From assembly GCA_031732855.1 (NCBI GenBank), contig JAVMKJ010000120.1:26305-90304 (forward strand): a stretch of 64,000 bases of DNA. The letters run 5' to 3'. This stretch comes from JAVMKJ01 sp031732855 (GTDB taxonomy: Bacteria > Pseudomonadota > Gammaproteobacteria > Competibacterales > Competibacteraceae). Both the position numbers and the translations under genes were made by a program. The notes beneath the pieces were generated by a model, which saw only the letters and a program-made list of their open reading frames with translations, ran no database searches and was not told where the DNA came from. Each line of letters begins with the position of its first letter. Position 1 is the first letter of the stretch. Shown in pieces: positions 33,585 through 41,006 of this stretch.

Positions 33585-33904
33585 ATCCCACCGGCGGGAG
33601 AAAAATCCCTTCTCGCCCGTCGCGCCTTGCCCTGCCGGTGCTCGGAGTTTTGCTGCTGCTATTTGTCCTGACCCTGGCGGATGCGGCGTGGCATTCCCGG
33701 ACGGTGGACCTTGCCGCCAACCGGGCGCTGGTTCGGGAACTCGGCCTCACCGACCTCAGCCTGTTCACCGAAGCACGTTACACCCGTCATCCCAGCCAAG
33801 CCGACCGGCACGCCCCTTTTCAGGACCACCCAACCGCGCTGGAACATTTCCCCACCGGCTCGCTGCTGCCACCCCCGCCCTGCCTCGCGAGCTGCGCCGA
33901 TTAG
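33581..33904 (+). CDS. Small single-helix membrane protein, function unknown
   Basis: This 107-residue protein has one strong helix (LALPVLGVLLLLFVLTLADA, residues 16-36) near the N-terminus. The outward-facing rest includes ANRALVRELGLTDLSLFTEARY and TRHPSQADRHAPFQDHP. I do not recognise a named family. The ATG overlaps the Uma2 stop (ATGA), and the gene meets the lipocalin gene tail to tail 12 bases later. Codon use resembles that of the neighbours, which supports a real gene. Confidence 0.75.
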   Translation: MNPTGGRKIPSRPSRLALPVLGVLLLLFVLTLADAAWHSRTVDLAANRALVRELGLTDLSLFTEARYTRHPSQADRHAPFQDHPTALEHFPTGSLLPPPPCLASCAD

Positions 33905-33916
33905 CCAGCGGCGCTT

Positions 33917-34444
33917 TCAGGCATCCCCCCGATCCTGTTTGACTTCGATCAATCGATCGGTGGCGAAGCCCAGCGCCTTCGCCTGCCGGAGCAGATCTTC
34001 CAGCACGGCCGGCGGCAATTGCCGGGTCCGCGCCAAGATCCACAAATAATCCCGACTGGGACCGCTGATCATGACCCAGGAATAATCAGCCTTGTCCAGG
34101 GCGACGATGTGATAGCCACCGTAGAACGGACCGAAAAACGACACTTTCAGGGAACCGACGGTCGGTTCCCCGGTAAAGTAGGCCCGACCCTCGGCATCCT
34201 TCCAGATGCCGGCGCGGTCGTCGTAACCCCGGTTCAGCACCGAGAGACCGCCATCGTCGCGCAAGCCATAGGTGGCGCTGACGTTGCTCAAGCCGCGTTC
34301 GAACGAATGATCCAGCCGGGCGATTTCGTACCATTTGCCGAGGTAGCGATTCAGTTCGAAGCCGGTGACGGGGGTGACGCCGGACGGCGGTGCCACGGCG
34401 CAACCGCACAGCAACAGAACCCACGACAGCCAAAATCTTTTCAT
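33917..34444 (-). CDS. blc: Outer membrane lipoprotein lipocalin
   Basis: The 175-residue protein starts MKRFWLSWVLLLCGCAV, a lipoprotein signal with the acylated Cys at residue 15. The lipocalin motif NRYLGKWYEIARLDHSFERGL follows, then VSATYGLRDDGGLSVLNRGYD and VSFFGPFYGGYHIVALD, then YLWILARTRQLP near the C-terminus. Bacterial Blc binds lysophospholipids at the outer membrane. The longer open frame upstream to 34489 runs through a GAAGGACAAGAAGGACA-type repeat and is not taken. Confidence 0.95.
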   Translation of the reverse strand: MKRFWLSWVLLLCGCAVAPPSGVTPVTGFELNRYLGKWYEIARLDHSFERGLSNVSATYGLRDDGGLSVLNRGYDDRAGIWKDAEGRAYFTGEPTVGSLKVSFFGPFYGGYHIVALDKADYSWVMISGPSRDYLWILARTRQLPPAVLEDLLRQAKALGFATDRLIEVKQDRGDA

Positions 34445-34451
34445 GGGTGAT

Positions 34452-34492
34452 GATTCTCCGGAATCGACCACGAAGGACAAGAAGGACACATT
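34452..34492. repeat. GACCACGAAGGACA-type dispersed repeat, copy 1
   Basis: TCGACCACGAAGGACAAGAA followed by GGACACA matches in inverse orientation the sequence at 36455-36487. Such blocks of GAAGGACAC units are common intergenic repeats in environmental genomes. Confidence 0.6.
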
Positions 34493-34588
34493 TTAATTTA
34501 TGCCAATGTTACCGGAAAACCGGCCCGCCCTGGTTATGATACCCTTGCGCATCAGGCTTTCCCCGCGCTCAATCAACCTTCAGCCTCA

Positions 34589-35725
34589 ATGCCCCCTCTC
34601 CTCGAACGGCAGAAATACCTGATCGATTACACCCTCGCGGCCCTGCTGCGGCGCAGGACCCGCAATCTCGGCCTGCTGCTGGTCTACACCCTGCTGGTAT
34701 TTCTGTTCGGCTCGGTGTTGCTGCTCGGCCAGGGTTTGCGGCGGGAAGCGGCGGTTTTACTGCAAGATGCGCCGGAAATCATCGTGCAACGGCTGGTCGC
34801 GGGTCGTCACGACCTGTTGCCGGCCGCCTGGCTCGACACCCTGCGACAAATCCGCGGCGTCGGCACGGTTCGGGGCCGGTTGTGGGGCTACTACTACGAT
34901 CCGGCGGTCAAGGCCAACTACACCCTGATGGCCGCGCCCGAGCGGAAACTGGCGGCGGATGAGATCCTGATCGGCGGCGGACTGGCGCGGGTCCGCCAGC
35001 TCGGCGTCGGCGACTATCTCAGCCTGCGCGCCGCCAGCGGCCAGCCATTGCCGCTCAAGGTGAGCGGCGTGCTGGATTCCGTCTCGGAATTGCTGAGCGC
35101 CGACTTGATGCTGCTGTCCGAGACCGGCTACCGCGCGCTCTTCGATCTCCCCCCCGACGTCTTCACCGATGCCGTACTGGAGGTGCGCAACCCCCGCGAG
35201 GCACGCACGGTGGCCGGCAAAATCGTTCTGGCCCTGCCCGCCAGCCGGCCGATCCCGCGGGCGGACATCCTGCGAACCTACGACGCGGTGTTCGACTGGC
35301 GCGAGGGGGTCACGTTCGTTACCCTGAGCGCCCTGTTGCTGGCGTTCGCCATCCTGGCGTGGGACAAGGCCGCCGGCCTCAGCGCCGAGGAAAAACGCGA
35401 GATCGGCATCCTCAAGGCCATCGGCTGGGAAACCGGCGACATCTTGCGGATGAAGCTGTGGGAAGGCGCGCTGATCTCGCTGACCGCTTTTTTGGCCGGC
35501 TATGGATTGGCCTGGTGGCAGGTATTCCACGGCGGGGCAAGGCTGTTCGCGCCGGTATTGAAAGGCTGGGCGGTGCTGTATCCCGAGTTCCGGCTCGCTC
35601 CGACGGCAGACCTGCAACCATTGCTGGTGCTGCTGGCGGTGACCGTGCTGCCCTACATCCTCGCCACCCTCGTTCCCGGTTGGCGGGCGGCAACCGCCGA
35701 CCCCGACGCGGTGATGCGCGGATGA
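34589..35725 (+). CDS. ABC transporter permease, FtsX/MacB-like fold
   Basis: The 378-residue protein has an N-terminal helix (LLLVYTLLVFLFGSVLLLGQ), a large extracytoplasmic domain (residues about 55-235, with AADEILIGGGLARVRQLGVGD), and three helices at the C-terminus. The FtsX signature is AEEKREIGILKAIGWETGDILRM. This is the layout of MacB/LolC-type permeases, which are mechanotransducing rather than classical importers. The stop overlaps the start of the ATPase gene (ATGA). It opens a block that also encodes a CxxC membrane protein, TlpA and two NosL proteins, so a role in metal or thiol handling is inferred. Confidence 0.88.
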   Translation: MPPLLERQKYLIDYTLAALLRRRTRNLGLLLVYTLLVFLFGSVLLLGQGLRREAAVLLQDAPEIIVQRLVAGRHDLLPAAWLDTLRQIRGVGTVRGRLWGYYYDPAVKANYTLMAAPERKLAADEILIGGGLARVRQLGVGDYLSLRAASGQPLPLKVSGVLDSVSELLSADLMLLSETGYRALFDLPPDVFTDAVLEVRNPREARTVAGKIVLALPASRPIPRADILRTYDAVFDWREGVTFVTLSALLLAFAILAWDKAAGLSAEEKREIGILKAIGWETGDILRMKLWEGALISLTAFLAGYGLAWWQVFHGGARLFAPVLKGWAVLYPEFRLAPTADLQPLLVLLAVTVLPYILATLVPGWRAATADPDAVMRG

Positions 35726-36399
35726 TCGAACTCACCGACGTCAGAAAGGTATTCAACGAGGGCCAGCCCAACGAATGCCGTGCGCTGCGCGAAGTCAGCC
35801 TGACCCTGGATCGCGGCGGCACGACCGTGCTCACGGGCCCCAGCGGCTCCGGCAAAACCACCCTGCTGACCCTGATCGGCTGCCTGGCGCGTCCCACCTC
35901 GGGACGTATCCGGCTCGATGGCCGGCTGCTGTCCAACCTGCCGGAGCGGTTTCTGACCGAGGTGCGGCGCCACACCTTCGGCTTCGTGTTCCAGCAATTC
36001 AACCTGATTCGAGGTTTGACCGTGCTGGAGAACGTGATGCTGCCAGCCTATCCTCTGGGCCGACCCTACCGCGAATTGTCGGATGCCGCGCGGGAATGGC
36101 TGGACCGCTTCGGACTCGGCGCCAAGATCGCCAGCAAGGTCGAATGGCTGTCGGGCGGTGAAGCACAGCGCACCGCGCTGGCCCGCGCTCTGATCAACGA
36201 TCCGGCGGTGCTGATCGCCGACGAACCGACCGCCCATCTCGACAGCGTTCTGTCGCGGGAAGTGCTGGCGCTGCTGGGCGAACTGGCGGCCCAGGGTCGG
36301 ACGGTGCTGATCGGCAGCCACGATCCGCTGGTGTTCGAGGCGGCTCGGGTGGATCGGGTGATCGAACTGCGCGACGGACGGATTGCCGACCGCCAATGA
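35722..36399 (+). CDS. ABC transporter ATP-binding protein, MacB/LolD type
   Basis: The 225-residue ATPase has Walker A LTGPSGSGKTTLL, the Q-loop FGFVFQQFNLIRGLTVLENVMLPA typical of LolD/MacB, LSGGEAQRTALARALI, Walker B VLIADEPTAHLD and the H-loop LIGSHDP. It is translationally coupled to the permease gene before it. The start is the ATG inside ATGA at 35722; the longer frame upstream is a shadow. Confidence 0.94.
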   Translation: MIELTDVRKVFNEGQPNECRALREVSLTLDRGGTTVLTGPSGSGKTTLLTLIGCLARPTSGRIRLDGRLLSNLPERFLTEVRRHTFGFVFQQFNLIRGLTVLENVMLPAYPLGRPYRELSDAAREWLDRFGLGAKIASKVEWLSGGEAQRTALARALINDPAVLIADEPTAHLDSVLSREVLALLGELAAQGRTVLIGSHDPLVFEAARVDRVIELRDGRIADRQ

Positions 36400-36436
36400 C
36401 ACCAATAAAACCAGAAAAACCAGAAAAACCAGAAAT

Positions 36437-36487
36437 TTATAATCGAGCATCCTTTCCTTCGTGTCCTTCGTATCCTTCGTGGTCGAC
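36437..36487. repeat. GACCACGAAGGACA-type dispersed repeat, copy 2
   Basis: CCTTCGTGTCCTTCGTATCC followed by TTCGTGGTCGAC is the inverse of the repeat at 34452. Just before it (36402-36430) are four short AAAACCAGAAAAACCAG-type units. Together they fill most of the 103 bases between the ATPase gene and the membrane protein gene. Confidence 0.65.
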
Positions 36488-36502
36488 CCGAAGAGTTCGC
36501 CG

Positions 36503-37501
36503 ATGCTGATGACTCCCGCCATCGTCGCCCTGCACCTCATCGCCCTGAGCGCGACCGGCACGGTGCTGCTGGCCAGCGGCTTCGCCTGGCGGATTCTGCG
36601 CTACTGGGACATCCACAGCGGCAGCGAACGGCAACTGCGGCTGGAGCGGCAAACCTACCTGATCTCCACCCTGCTCGGCTTCGCGCTGGGCGCCGAACTC
36701 CTGTCGTTGCTGCTGTTCGTCCACACCGCCGAAAGCCTGTCCGGCCAGTTCGTCGGCGCGATGTGCGCCACCGGAGTGCTGAACGTCAACCCTTTCGGCT
36801 TTCCCACCCTGCTGCTGAAAATCGCGGTGTTCTTTCTGGCGGCGCTGTGGCTGCTGCTGAACCGGGTGGACGGCCGGGGCTACGATTATCCACTGGCGCG
36901 GGTGAAATACGGGCTGCTGCTGGCCATCGCGCCGCTGACCCTGGTGGAAGGGATAGCGCAGACCGGCTACTTTCTCGACCTGGAACCGGAGGTGATCACG
37001 TCCTGCTGCGGTTCGCTGTTCGGCGCCGGCGGTCGGGGAGCGGCGGCGGAACTGGCCGGTTTGCCGGCGCGGCCGATGATGGTGCTGTTTTACGGGATGG
37101 GTGGAATGATTCTGGTGACGGGTCTGATCCTGCCGCGCCGGCTCTGGATCGGACCGCTGTTCGCCGCCGGCAGCCTGCTGGGTTTCGGCATCGCCATCGC
37201 CGCCATCATCGCTTTTCTGTCGTTGTACGTGTACGAAAGCCCCCACCACCACTGCCCGTTCTGCCTGCTGAAAGCCGGCTACGACTACGTCGGCTACGCG
37301 CTCTACCCGCCGCTGTTCGCCGCCACCGCCGCCGGCCTCGGGGCCGGGGTCATCGCCCCATTTCGCCGCATCGCCAGCCTGCAAGCCGTGATTCCCGGCG
37401 AAATCCGGCGGCTGACCTGGCTGGCGCTGGCCGGTTTCGGGCTGTTTTACATACTGGCGACCGGGTTGATGCTGCGCTCCAATCTGGTTCTTTTGGATTG
37501 A
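36503..37501 (+). CDS. Eight-helix membrane protein with conserved cysteines, function unknown
   Basis: The protein is 332 residues from the ATG at 36503 (a second at 36509). About eight transmembrane helices are predicted. Cysteines and histidines cluster outside helices: GAMCATGVLNVNPFG, ITSCCGSLFG and SPHHHCPFCLLKAGYD, the last a CxxC with three preceding histidines. This pattern suggests metal binding or disulfide exchange, as in quinone-linked thiol oxidoreductases, but I do not recognise a named family. It lies between an ABC transporter and a TlpA/NosL group in the same orientation. Confidence 0.82.
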   Translation: MLMTPAIVALHLIALSATGTVLLASGFAWRILRYWDIHSGSERQLRLERQTYLISTLLGFALGAELLSLLLFVHTAESLSGQFVGAMCATGVLNVNPFGFPTLLLKIAVFFLAALWLLLNRVDGRGYDYPLARVKYGLLLAIAPLTLVEGIAQTGYFLDLEPEVITSCCGSLFGAGGRGAAAELAGLPARPMMVLFYGMGGMILVTGLILPRRLWIGPLFAAGSLLGFGIAIAAIIAFLSLYVYESPHHHCPFCLLKAGYDYVGYALYPPLFAATAAGLGAGVIAPFRRIASLQAVIPGEIRRLTWLALAGFGLFYILATGLMLRSNLVLLD

Positions 37502-37550
37502 AACCAGCCATGATTACTTCTCTTCACCACGGCAAATCGACCCTCGCGAG

Positions 37551-37661
37551 TCTTAGAGGCGTTCTTGTACAGCCTCTGGTGAGCTAAGTCGTTGAAAAAA
37601 CGCCCTCACCCCCAACCCCTCTCCCAGAGGGAGAGGGGAGTTTTTGTACAGGTTCTTATTC
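37551..37661. repeat. 111-bp repeat, copy B
   Basis: It runs from TCTTAGAGGCGTTCTTGTAC to AGGTTCTTATTC and differs from 29069-29179 at four positions. The TTG start and the first 23 codons of the TlpA gene lie inside it. Confidence 0.9.
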
Positions 37662-38131
37662 TCCTCGCCCTCGCCTTGCTGCTGGCCGGCTGCGAGCAGA
37701 ACGTAACCGCCATCAAGACCAACACGCCTGCCCCCGCCTTCGCGCTGGACCGGCTGGACGGTTCCGGCGTCCGCTTCCCCGACCAGTATCGCGGCCAAGT
37801 GGTGGCCATCCGGTTCTGGGCCGACTGGTGCCCGTACTGCCGCGCCGAGATGCGGGCGCTGGAGCCGGTCTACCGCCAGTACCGCGACCGGGGGCTGGTC
37901 ATCCTCGCCATCAACGTGCTCCAGCCGCCGGAAACGGTGCGGCCTTTCGTGCGGGAACTCGGCATTTCCTACGACGTGCTGCTGGACCCGCAAGGCGAGG
38001 TCACGCGCGATTATCGGGTGATGGGCCTGCCGATGACGTTCGTCGTGGACCGGCAGGGCGTCATCCGCGCCCGGATCGTGGGCGAATCCACTCCCGAGGC
38101 GTTCGCGCGGGCCATAGCCGGCCTGTTGTAA
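37592..38131 (+). CDS. TlpA-family thioredoxin-like lipoprotein
   Basis: The 179-residue protein is a thioredoxin fold with the redox motif WADWCPYCRAEM (Cys80, Cys83) and the cis-proline loop LPMTFVVD. FALDRLDGSGVRFPDQYRG is a TlpA/ResA-type start. The signal peptide ends in ALLLAGC (Cys34), a lipobox. The N-terminus MKKRPHPQPLSQRERGVFVQ is encoded by a dispersed 111-bp repeat, with TTG as the only start available in frame, so the original N-terminus was replaced or extended by the repeat. It would reduce thiols on the outer face of the membrane, plausibly for the NosL proteins encoded next. Confidence 0.9.
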   Translation: MKKRPHPQPLSQRERGVFVQVLILLALALLLAGCEQNVTAIKTNTPAPAFALDRLDGSGVRFPDQYRGQVVAIRFWADWCPYCRAEMRALEPVYRQYRDRGLVILAINVLQPPETVRPFVRELGISYDVLLDPQGEVTRDYRVMGLPMTFVVDRQGVIRARIVGESTPEAFARAIAGLL

Positions 38132-38184
38132 GGGTTATCGCGGTATACTGGCGGCCCGTTTCATCAGCAGGAAGTTTCACTCGC

Positions 38185-38814
38185 ATGAACGACAACCACA
38201 ATTCCCAACGCCGCCAGATGCTTCGCCTGCTCGCCGTGGCGGGCGCCACCGCCGGGATCGCCACCCTGAGTTCGCCGGTTCTCGCCGCGAAATGCGAGCA
38301 GGACGGCACCCCCCTGCAATTCGTTCCCAAAACCCAGCCGGACCCCAATCCGCTGGAGAACGAACTCGGCAAATATCCCAAATGCCCCTACTGCGGCATG
38401 GACCGCAAACAGTACCACCACAGCCGCCATCTGGTGTGGTACCAGGACGATTTGGTGGACGCGACCTGTTCGCTGCATTGCGCCGCGCTCGGCCTGGCGC
38501 TGAACATGGACCGGGGACCGAAAGCCATCTACGCCGCCGATTTCGGCGCGAAGGCCGACCCGAAGCCGTTGATCGACGTGGGCCAGGCGACTTACCTGAT
38601 CGGCTCGAAGCTGCCGGGCGTGATGACCAAGCAGAGCAAGGTGGCCTTCGGCTCCAGGACGGCGGCGGAGACGGCCAGGGCCGAACAGGGCGGCGAACTG
38701 GGCGATTTCGACGCCGCCCTCCAAGCCGCCTATCAAAGCATGGCCAGCGATACGCTCGTGATCCGCAAGAAGCGGGCCGAGATGCGGCAACACGCCGCCG
38801 GCCACGGGCAATGA
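38185..38814 (+). CDS. nosL: NosL family protein, Tat-type signal
   Basis: The 209-residue protein begins SQRRQMLRLLAVAGATAG, a twin-arginine-like signal with cleavage near SPVLA (residues 30-34). The mature protein has KCPYCGMDRKQYHHSRH (Cys67, Cys70, Met72), the metal-binding NosL motif, and CSLHCAALGLAL. NosL proteins bind Cu(I) or similar metals and help metallate nitrous oxide reductase and other enzymes, but no nosZ is in this window. CAGGAAG lies 11 bases before the start. The stop overlaps an ATG (ATGA) of the next frame. Confidence 0.9.
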   Translation: MNDNHNSQRRQMLRLLAVAGATAGIATLSSPVLAAKCEQDGTPLQFVPKTQPDPNPLENELGKYPKCPYCGMDRKQYHHSRHLVWYQDDLVDATCSLHCAALGLALNMDRGPKAIYAADFGAKADPKPLIDVGQATYLIGSKLPGVMTKQSKVAFGSRTAAETARAEQGGELGDFDAALQAAYQSMASDTLVIRKKRAEMRQHAAGHGQ

Positions 38815-38844
38815 CGCGCGGCGGCTCCTCCACTTTTCGCAATT

Positions 38845-38876
38845 TTCCCCGACCCCCCTTTGAAAAGAGGGGGTCA
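38845..38876. repeat. Hairpin repeat just before the second NosL gene
   Basis: CCCCGACCCCCCTTTGAAAAG followed by AGGGGGTC is a variant of the CCCCTCC/GGAGGGG family. Its GAGGGGG half sits 3-4 bases before the ATG at 38877, near Shine-Dalgarno position. Confidence 0.55.
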
Positions 38877-39365
38877 ATGCCCCACTTCCGGCTGGCGGCA
38901 TGTCTATTGCTGTTGGGCCTGTCGCTGGCCTGGGGCGAGGATTTGCGACTGCCCGCTCCCGGTCCCAGGGACACCTGTCCGGTATGCGGCATGTTCGTCG
39001 CCCTCTATCCCGACTGGACGGCGACAGTGCTGTATAAAGACGGTCGCGCCCATCACTTCGACGGCGCCAAGGACCTGTTCAAGTACCTGGCGAATTTGCC
39101 GAAATTTGCCCCCGGCCACGCACGGGACAACGTCGCCGCCATCGGCGTGACCGAGTACTACGGCGTGACCCGGATCGACGCCCGCGCCGCCTGGTACGTC
39201 ATCGGTTCCGACGTGCTGGGGCCGATGGGCCACGAACTGGTGCCGCTGGCGACCCAGGCCGAAGCCGAGGAGTTTGCGCGCGATCACAAGGGACGACGGA
39301 TCGTCCGCTTCGACGAGGTAACTCCAGCCCTCCTCGACCAACTCGACCACGGAAAATTCGAATGA
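38877..39365 (+). CDS. Second NosL family protein
   Basis: The protein is 162 residues from the ATG at 38877. The signal peptide is MPHFRLAACLLLLGLSLAWG. The mature protein begins with a NosL motif, RDTCPVCGMFVALYPDW (Cys34, Cys37, Met39), then HHFDGAKDLFKYL, WYVIGSDVLGPMGHELVPL and FDEVTP, the usual NosL order. The frame is also open from an ATG at 38811 that overlaps the stop of the first NosL gene; that start would add 22 residues and hide the signal peptide, so 38877 is preferred. The stop overlaps the start of cbiF (ATGA). Confidence 0.9.
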   Translation: MPHFRLAACLLLLGLSLAWGEDLRLPAPGPRDTCPVCGMFVALYPDWTATVLYKDGRAHHFDGAKDLFKYLANLPKFAPGHARDNVAAIGVTEYYGVTRIDARAAWYVIGSDVLGPMGHELVPLATQAEAEEFARDHKGRRIVRFDEVTPALLDQLDHGKFE

Positions 39366-40117
39366 CCGTCCACTTCATCGGCGCCGGTCCCGGCGATCCC
39401 GAACTGATCACCGTCAAGGGCCAGCGACTGATCCGCGAATGCCCCCTGGTGCTGTACGCCGGCTCGCTGGTACCGAGGGAGGTGATCCTGACGGCCAATC
39501 CGGCGGCGGAGATCGTCAACACCGCCGATCTCAGCCTGGACCAGATCATCTCCCGCATCCGCGCCGCGCACGAACGCGGGCTGGACGTGGCGCGGGTACA
39601 TACCGGAGACCCCTCGCTGTATGGGGCCATCGGCGAGCAGATCCGCGAACTGGAGAAACTGGGGATTCCCTATCAGGTCGTGCCGGGCGTGACCGCCGCC
39701 TTCGCCGGGGCCGCGATGCTGCGCCGGGAACTGACCCTGCCGGGCATCAGCCAGACGATCATCCTAACCCGCCACGCCGGCAGGACTCCGATGCCCGAGG
39801 GCGAGAGCCTGCCGGAGTTGGCCCGGCATCGGGCCACCCTGGCGATCTATCTCAGCGTGGACAAGCTGCGGGAGATCGTGGCCGAACTGATTCCGCACTA
39901 CGGCGCGGACTGTCCGGCAGCGGTACTGCACCGGGTGTCCTGGCCCGATCAGGATGGCGTGGTCGGCACGCTGGCCGACATCGCCGCAAAGGTCGAGGCC
40001 AGGGGCTTCACCCGCACCGCCCTGATCCTGGTCGGCCGGGTGATCCAGCCGGAGGGATTTCCGGCCTCCTACCTGTACAGTCCCGAGCACGCCGCGGCGT
40101 ATCGGGGGGAGGGATAG
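39362..40117 (+). CDS. cbiF: Precorrin-4 / cobalt-precorrin-4 C11-methyltransferase
   Basis: The 251-residue methylase has VHFIGAGPGDPELITVKGQ, CPLVLYAGSLVP, VARVHTGDPSLYGAIGEQ, VVPGVTAAFAGAAML, LPGISQTIILTRHAGRTPMP and VLHRVSWPDQ. These are CbiF/CobM hallmarks. It methylates C11. It is separated from the other cobalamin genes and is translationally coupled to the second NosL gene by an ATGA overlap, so it is probably expressed with the metal-handling block. Confidence 0.97.
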   Translation: MTVHFIGAGPGDPELITVKGQRLIRECPLVLYAGSLVPREVILTANPAAEIVNTADLSLDQIISRIRAAHERGLDVARVHTGDPSLYGAIGEQIRELEKLGIPYQVVPGVTAAFAGAAMLRRELTLPGISQTIILTRHAGRTPMPEGESLPELARHRATLAIYLSVDKLREIVAELIPHYGADCPAAVLHRVSWPDQDGVVGTLADIAAKVEARGFTRTALILVGRVIQPEGFPASYLYSPEHAAAYRGEG

Positions 40118-40193
40118 ATTCGGGTGATGTCGCTCGCGCAGGGAATGCGGGACTGTCCGCCCAAGGTCCGGAGCCCGGACCGATCGGGTGCCT

Positions 40194-41006
40194 TCAGCCA
40201 TTCGCCGACCAGGCGCTTACCCACAACCCCAGCCACTCCTTGACCGCGAGGGTGCTCAACTCCAACGCGCGAACGTCGGGCAGCCAGTCGAACACGGTAC
40301 TCCGCTGGCCGTCGGCCACCCGCAGGTCGGTGGAACACGGGATCGCGATCACCCCGGCGGCCCGAAACAGCGCCAGCGCCCGCGGCATGTGGCCGGCGGA
40401 AGTCACCAGCAGCCCGGTGCGCAGGCCATGTTGCGCCATCAGCGCCCGGGTGTTGGCGGCGTTCTCGGCGGTGTTGCGGCTGGCGGTATCGAGCAGGATG
40501 GCGTCGCGCGGCACGCCCCACTCGACCAGCAATTCGGCGATCAACTCGGCCTCGGGCCGGACGTTCGGTTCCCAAGGCAGGTTGCCGGCCGCGACCACGA
40601 CGCGCGGAGCCTTGCCGGCCCGGTACAACCGGGCCGCGTGCGCCACCCGGTCGGCGGCGTCGCTCAGGTCGGGCGTCACCCGCGGCGGGACGGGCTGGGC
40701 CAACACTCCACCGAGCACGATGACAGCGTCGGCAACCGGGGCATCGACAACCGCCACGGGAGGATAGCGTTGTTCGAGCCGGCCATACAGGAATGCGCCC
40801 ACGGCCGGGGTCGCGGCGACCCACAGCACCGCGATCGCCAGCACGATGCCCAAACCGGCCAGCCGGCGCCAGCGGAACAGCCAGCACAAGCCGGCGAGCA
40901 GGGCCAGCAGCAGGGTCAGGCCGACGGGGTAGACGAAGACCGGCAGGATTTTGGATAGATACAGATTCACGAGGAAACAGGATGAACCGGCGAGATCGCC
41001 CCTCAC
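40194..41006 (-). CDS. YdcF/ElyC family membrane protein (DUF218)
   Basis: The 270-residue protein has two N-terminal helices (residues about 12-62), then the DUF218 domain: DAVIVLGGVLAQP, ADRVAHAARLYRAGKAPRVVVAAGN, SRNTAENAANTRAL and LVTSAGHMPRALALFRAAG. This layout equals ElyC, which affects envelope polysaccharide and peptidoglycan lipid-carrier metabolism. The GTG start at 41006 overlaps the stop of cysNC (GTGA), so it is coupled to sulfate activation. Confidence 0.9.
   Translation of the reverse strand: MRGDLAGSSCFLVNLYLSKILPVFVYPVGLTLLLALLAGLCWLFRWRRLAGLGIVLAIAVLWVAATPAVGAFLYGRLEQRYPPVAVVDAPVADAVIVLGGVLAQPVPPRVTPDLSDAADRVAHAARLYRAGKAPRVVVAAGNLPWEPNVRPEAELIAELLVEWGVPRDAILLDTASRNTAENAANTRALMAQHGLRTGLLVTSAGHMPRALALFRAAGVIAIPCSTDLRVADGQRSTVFDWLPDVRALELSTLAVKEWLGLWVSAWSANG

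Noticed and set aside
38185..39365. Nitrous oxide reductase operon
   Set aside because: Only NosL-type accessory proteins are present; no nosZ, nosR, nosD, nosF or nosY was recognised.
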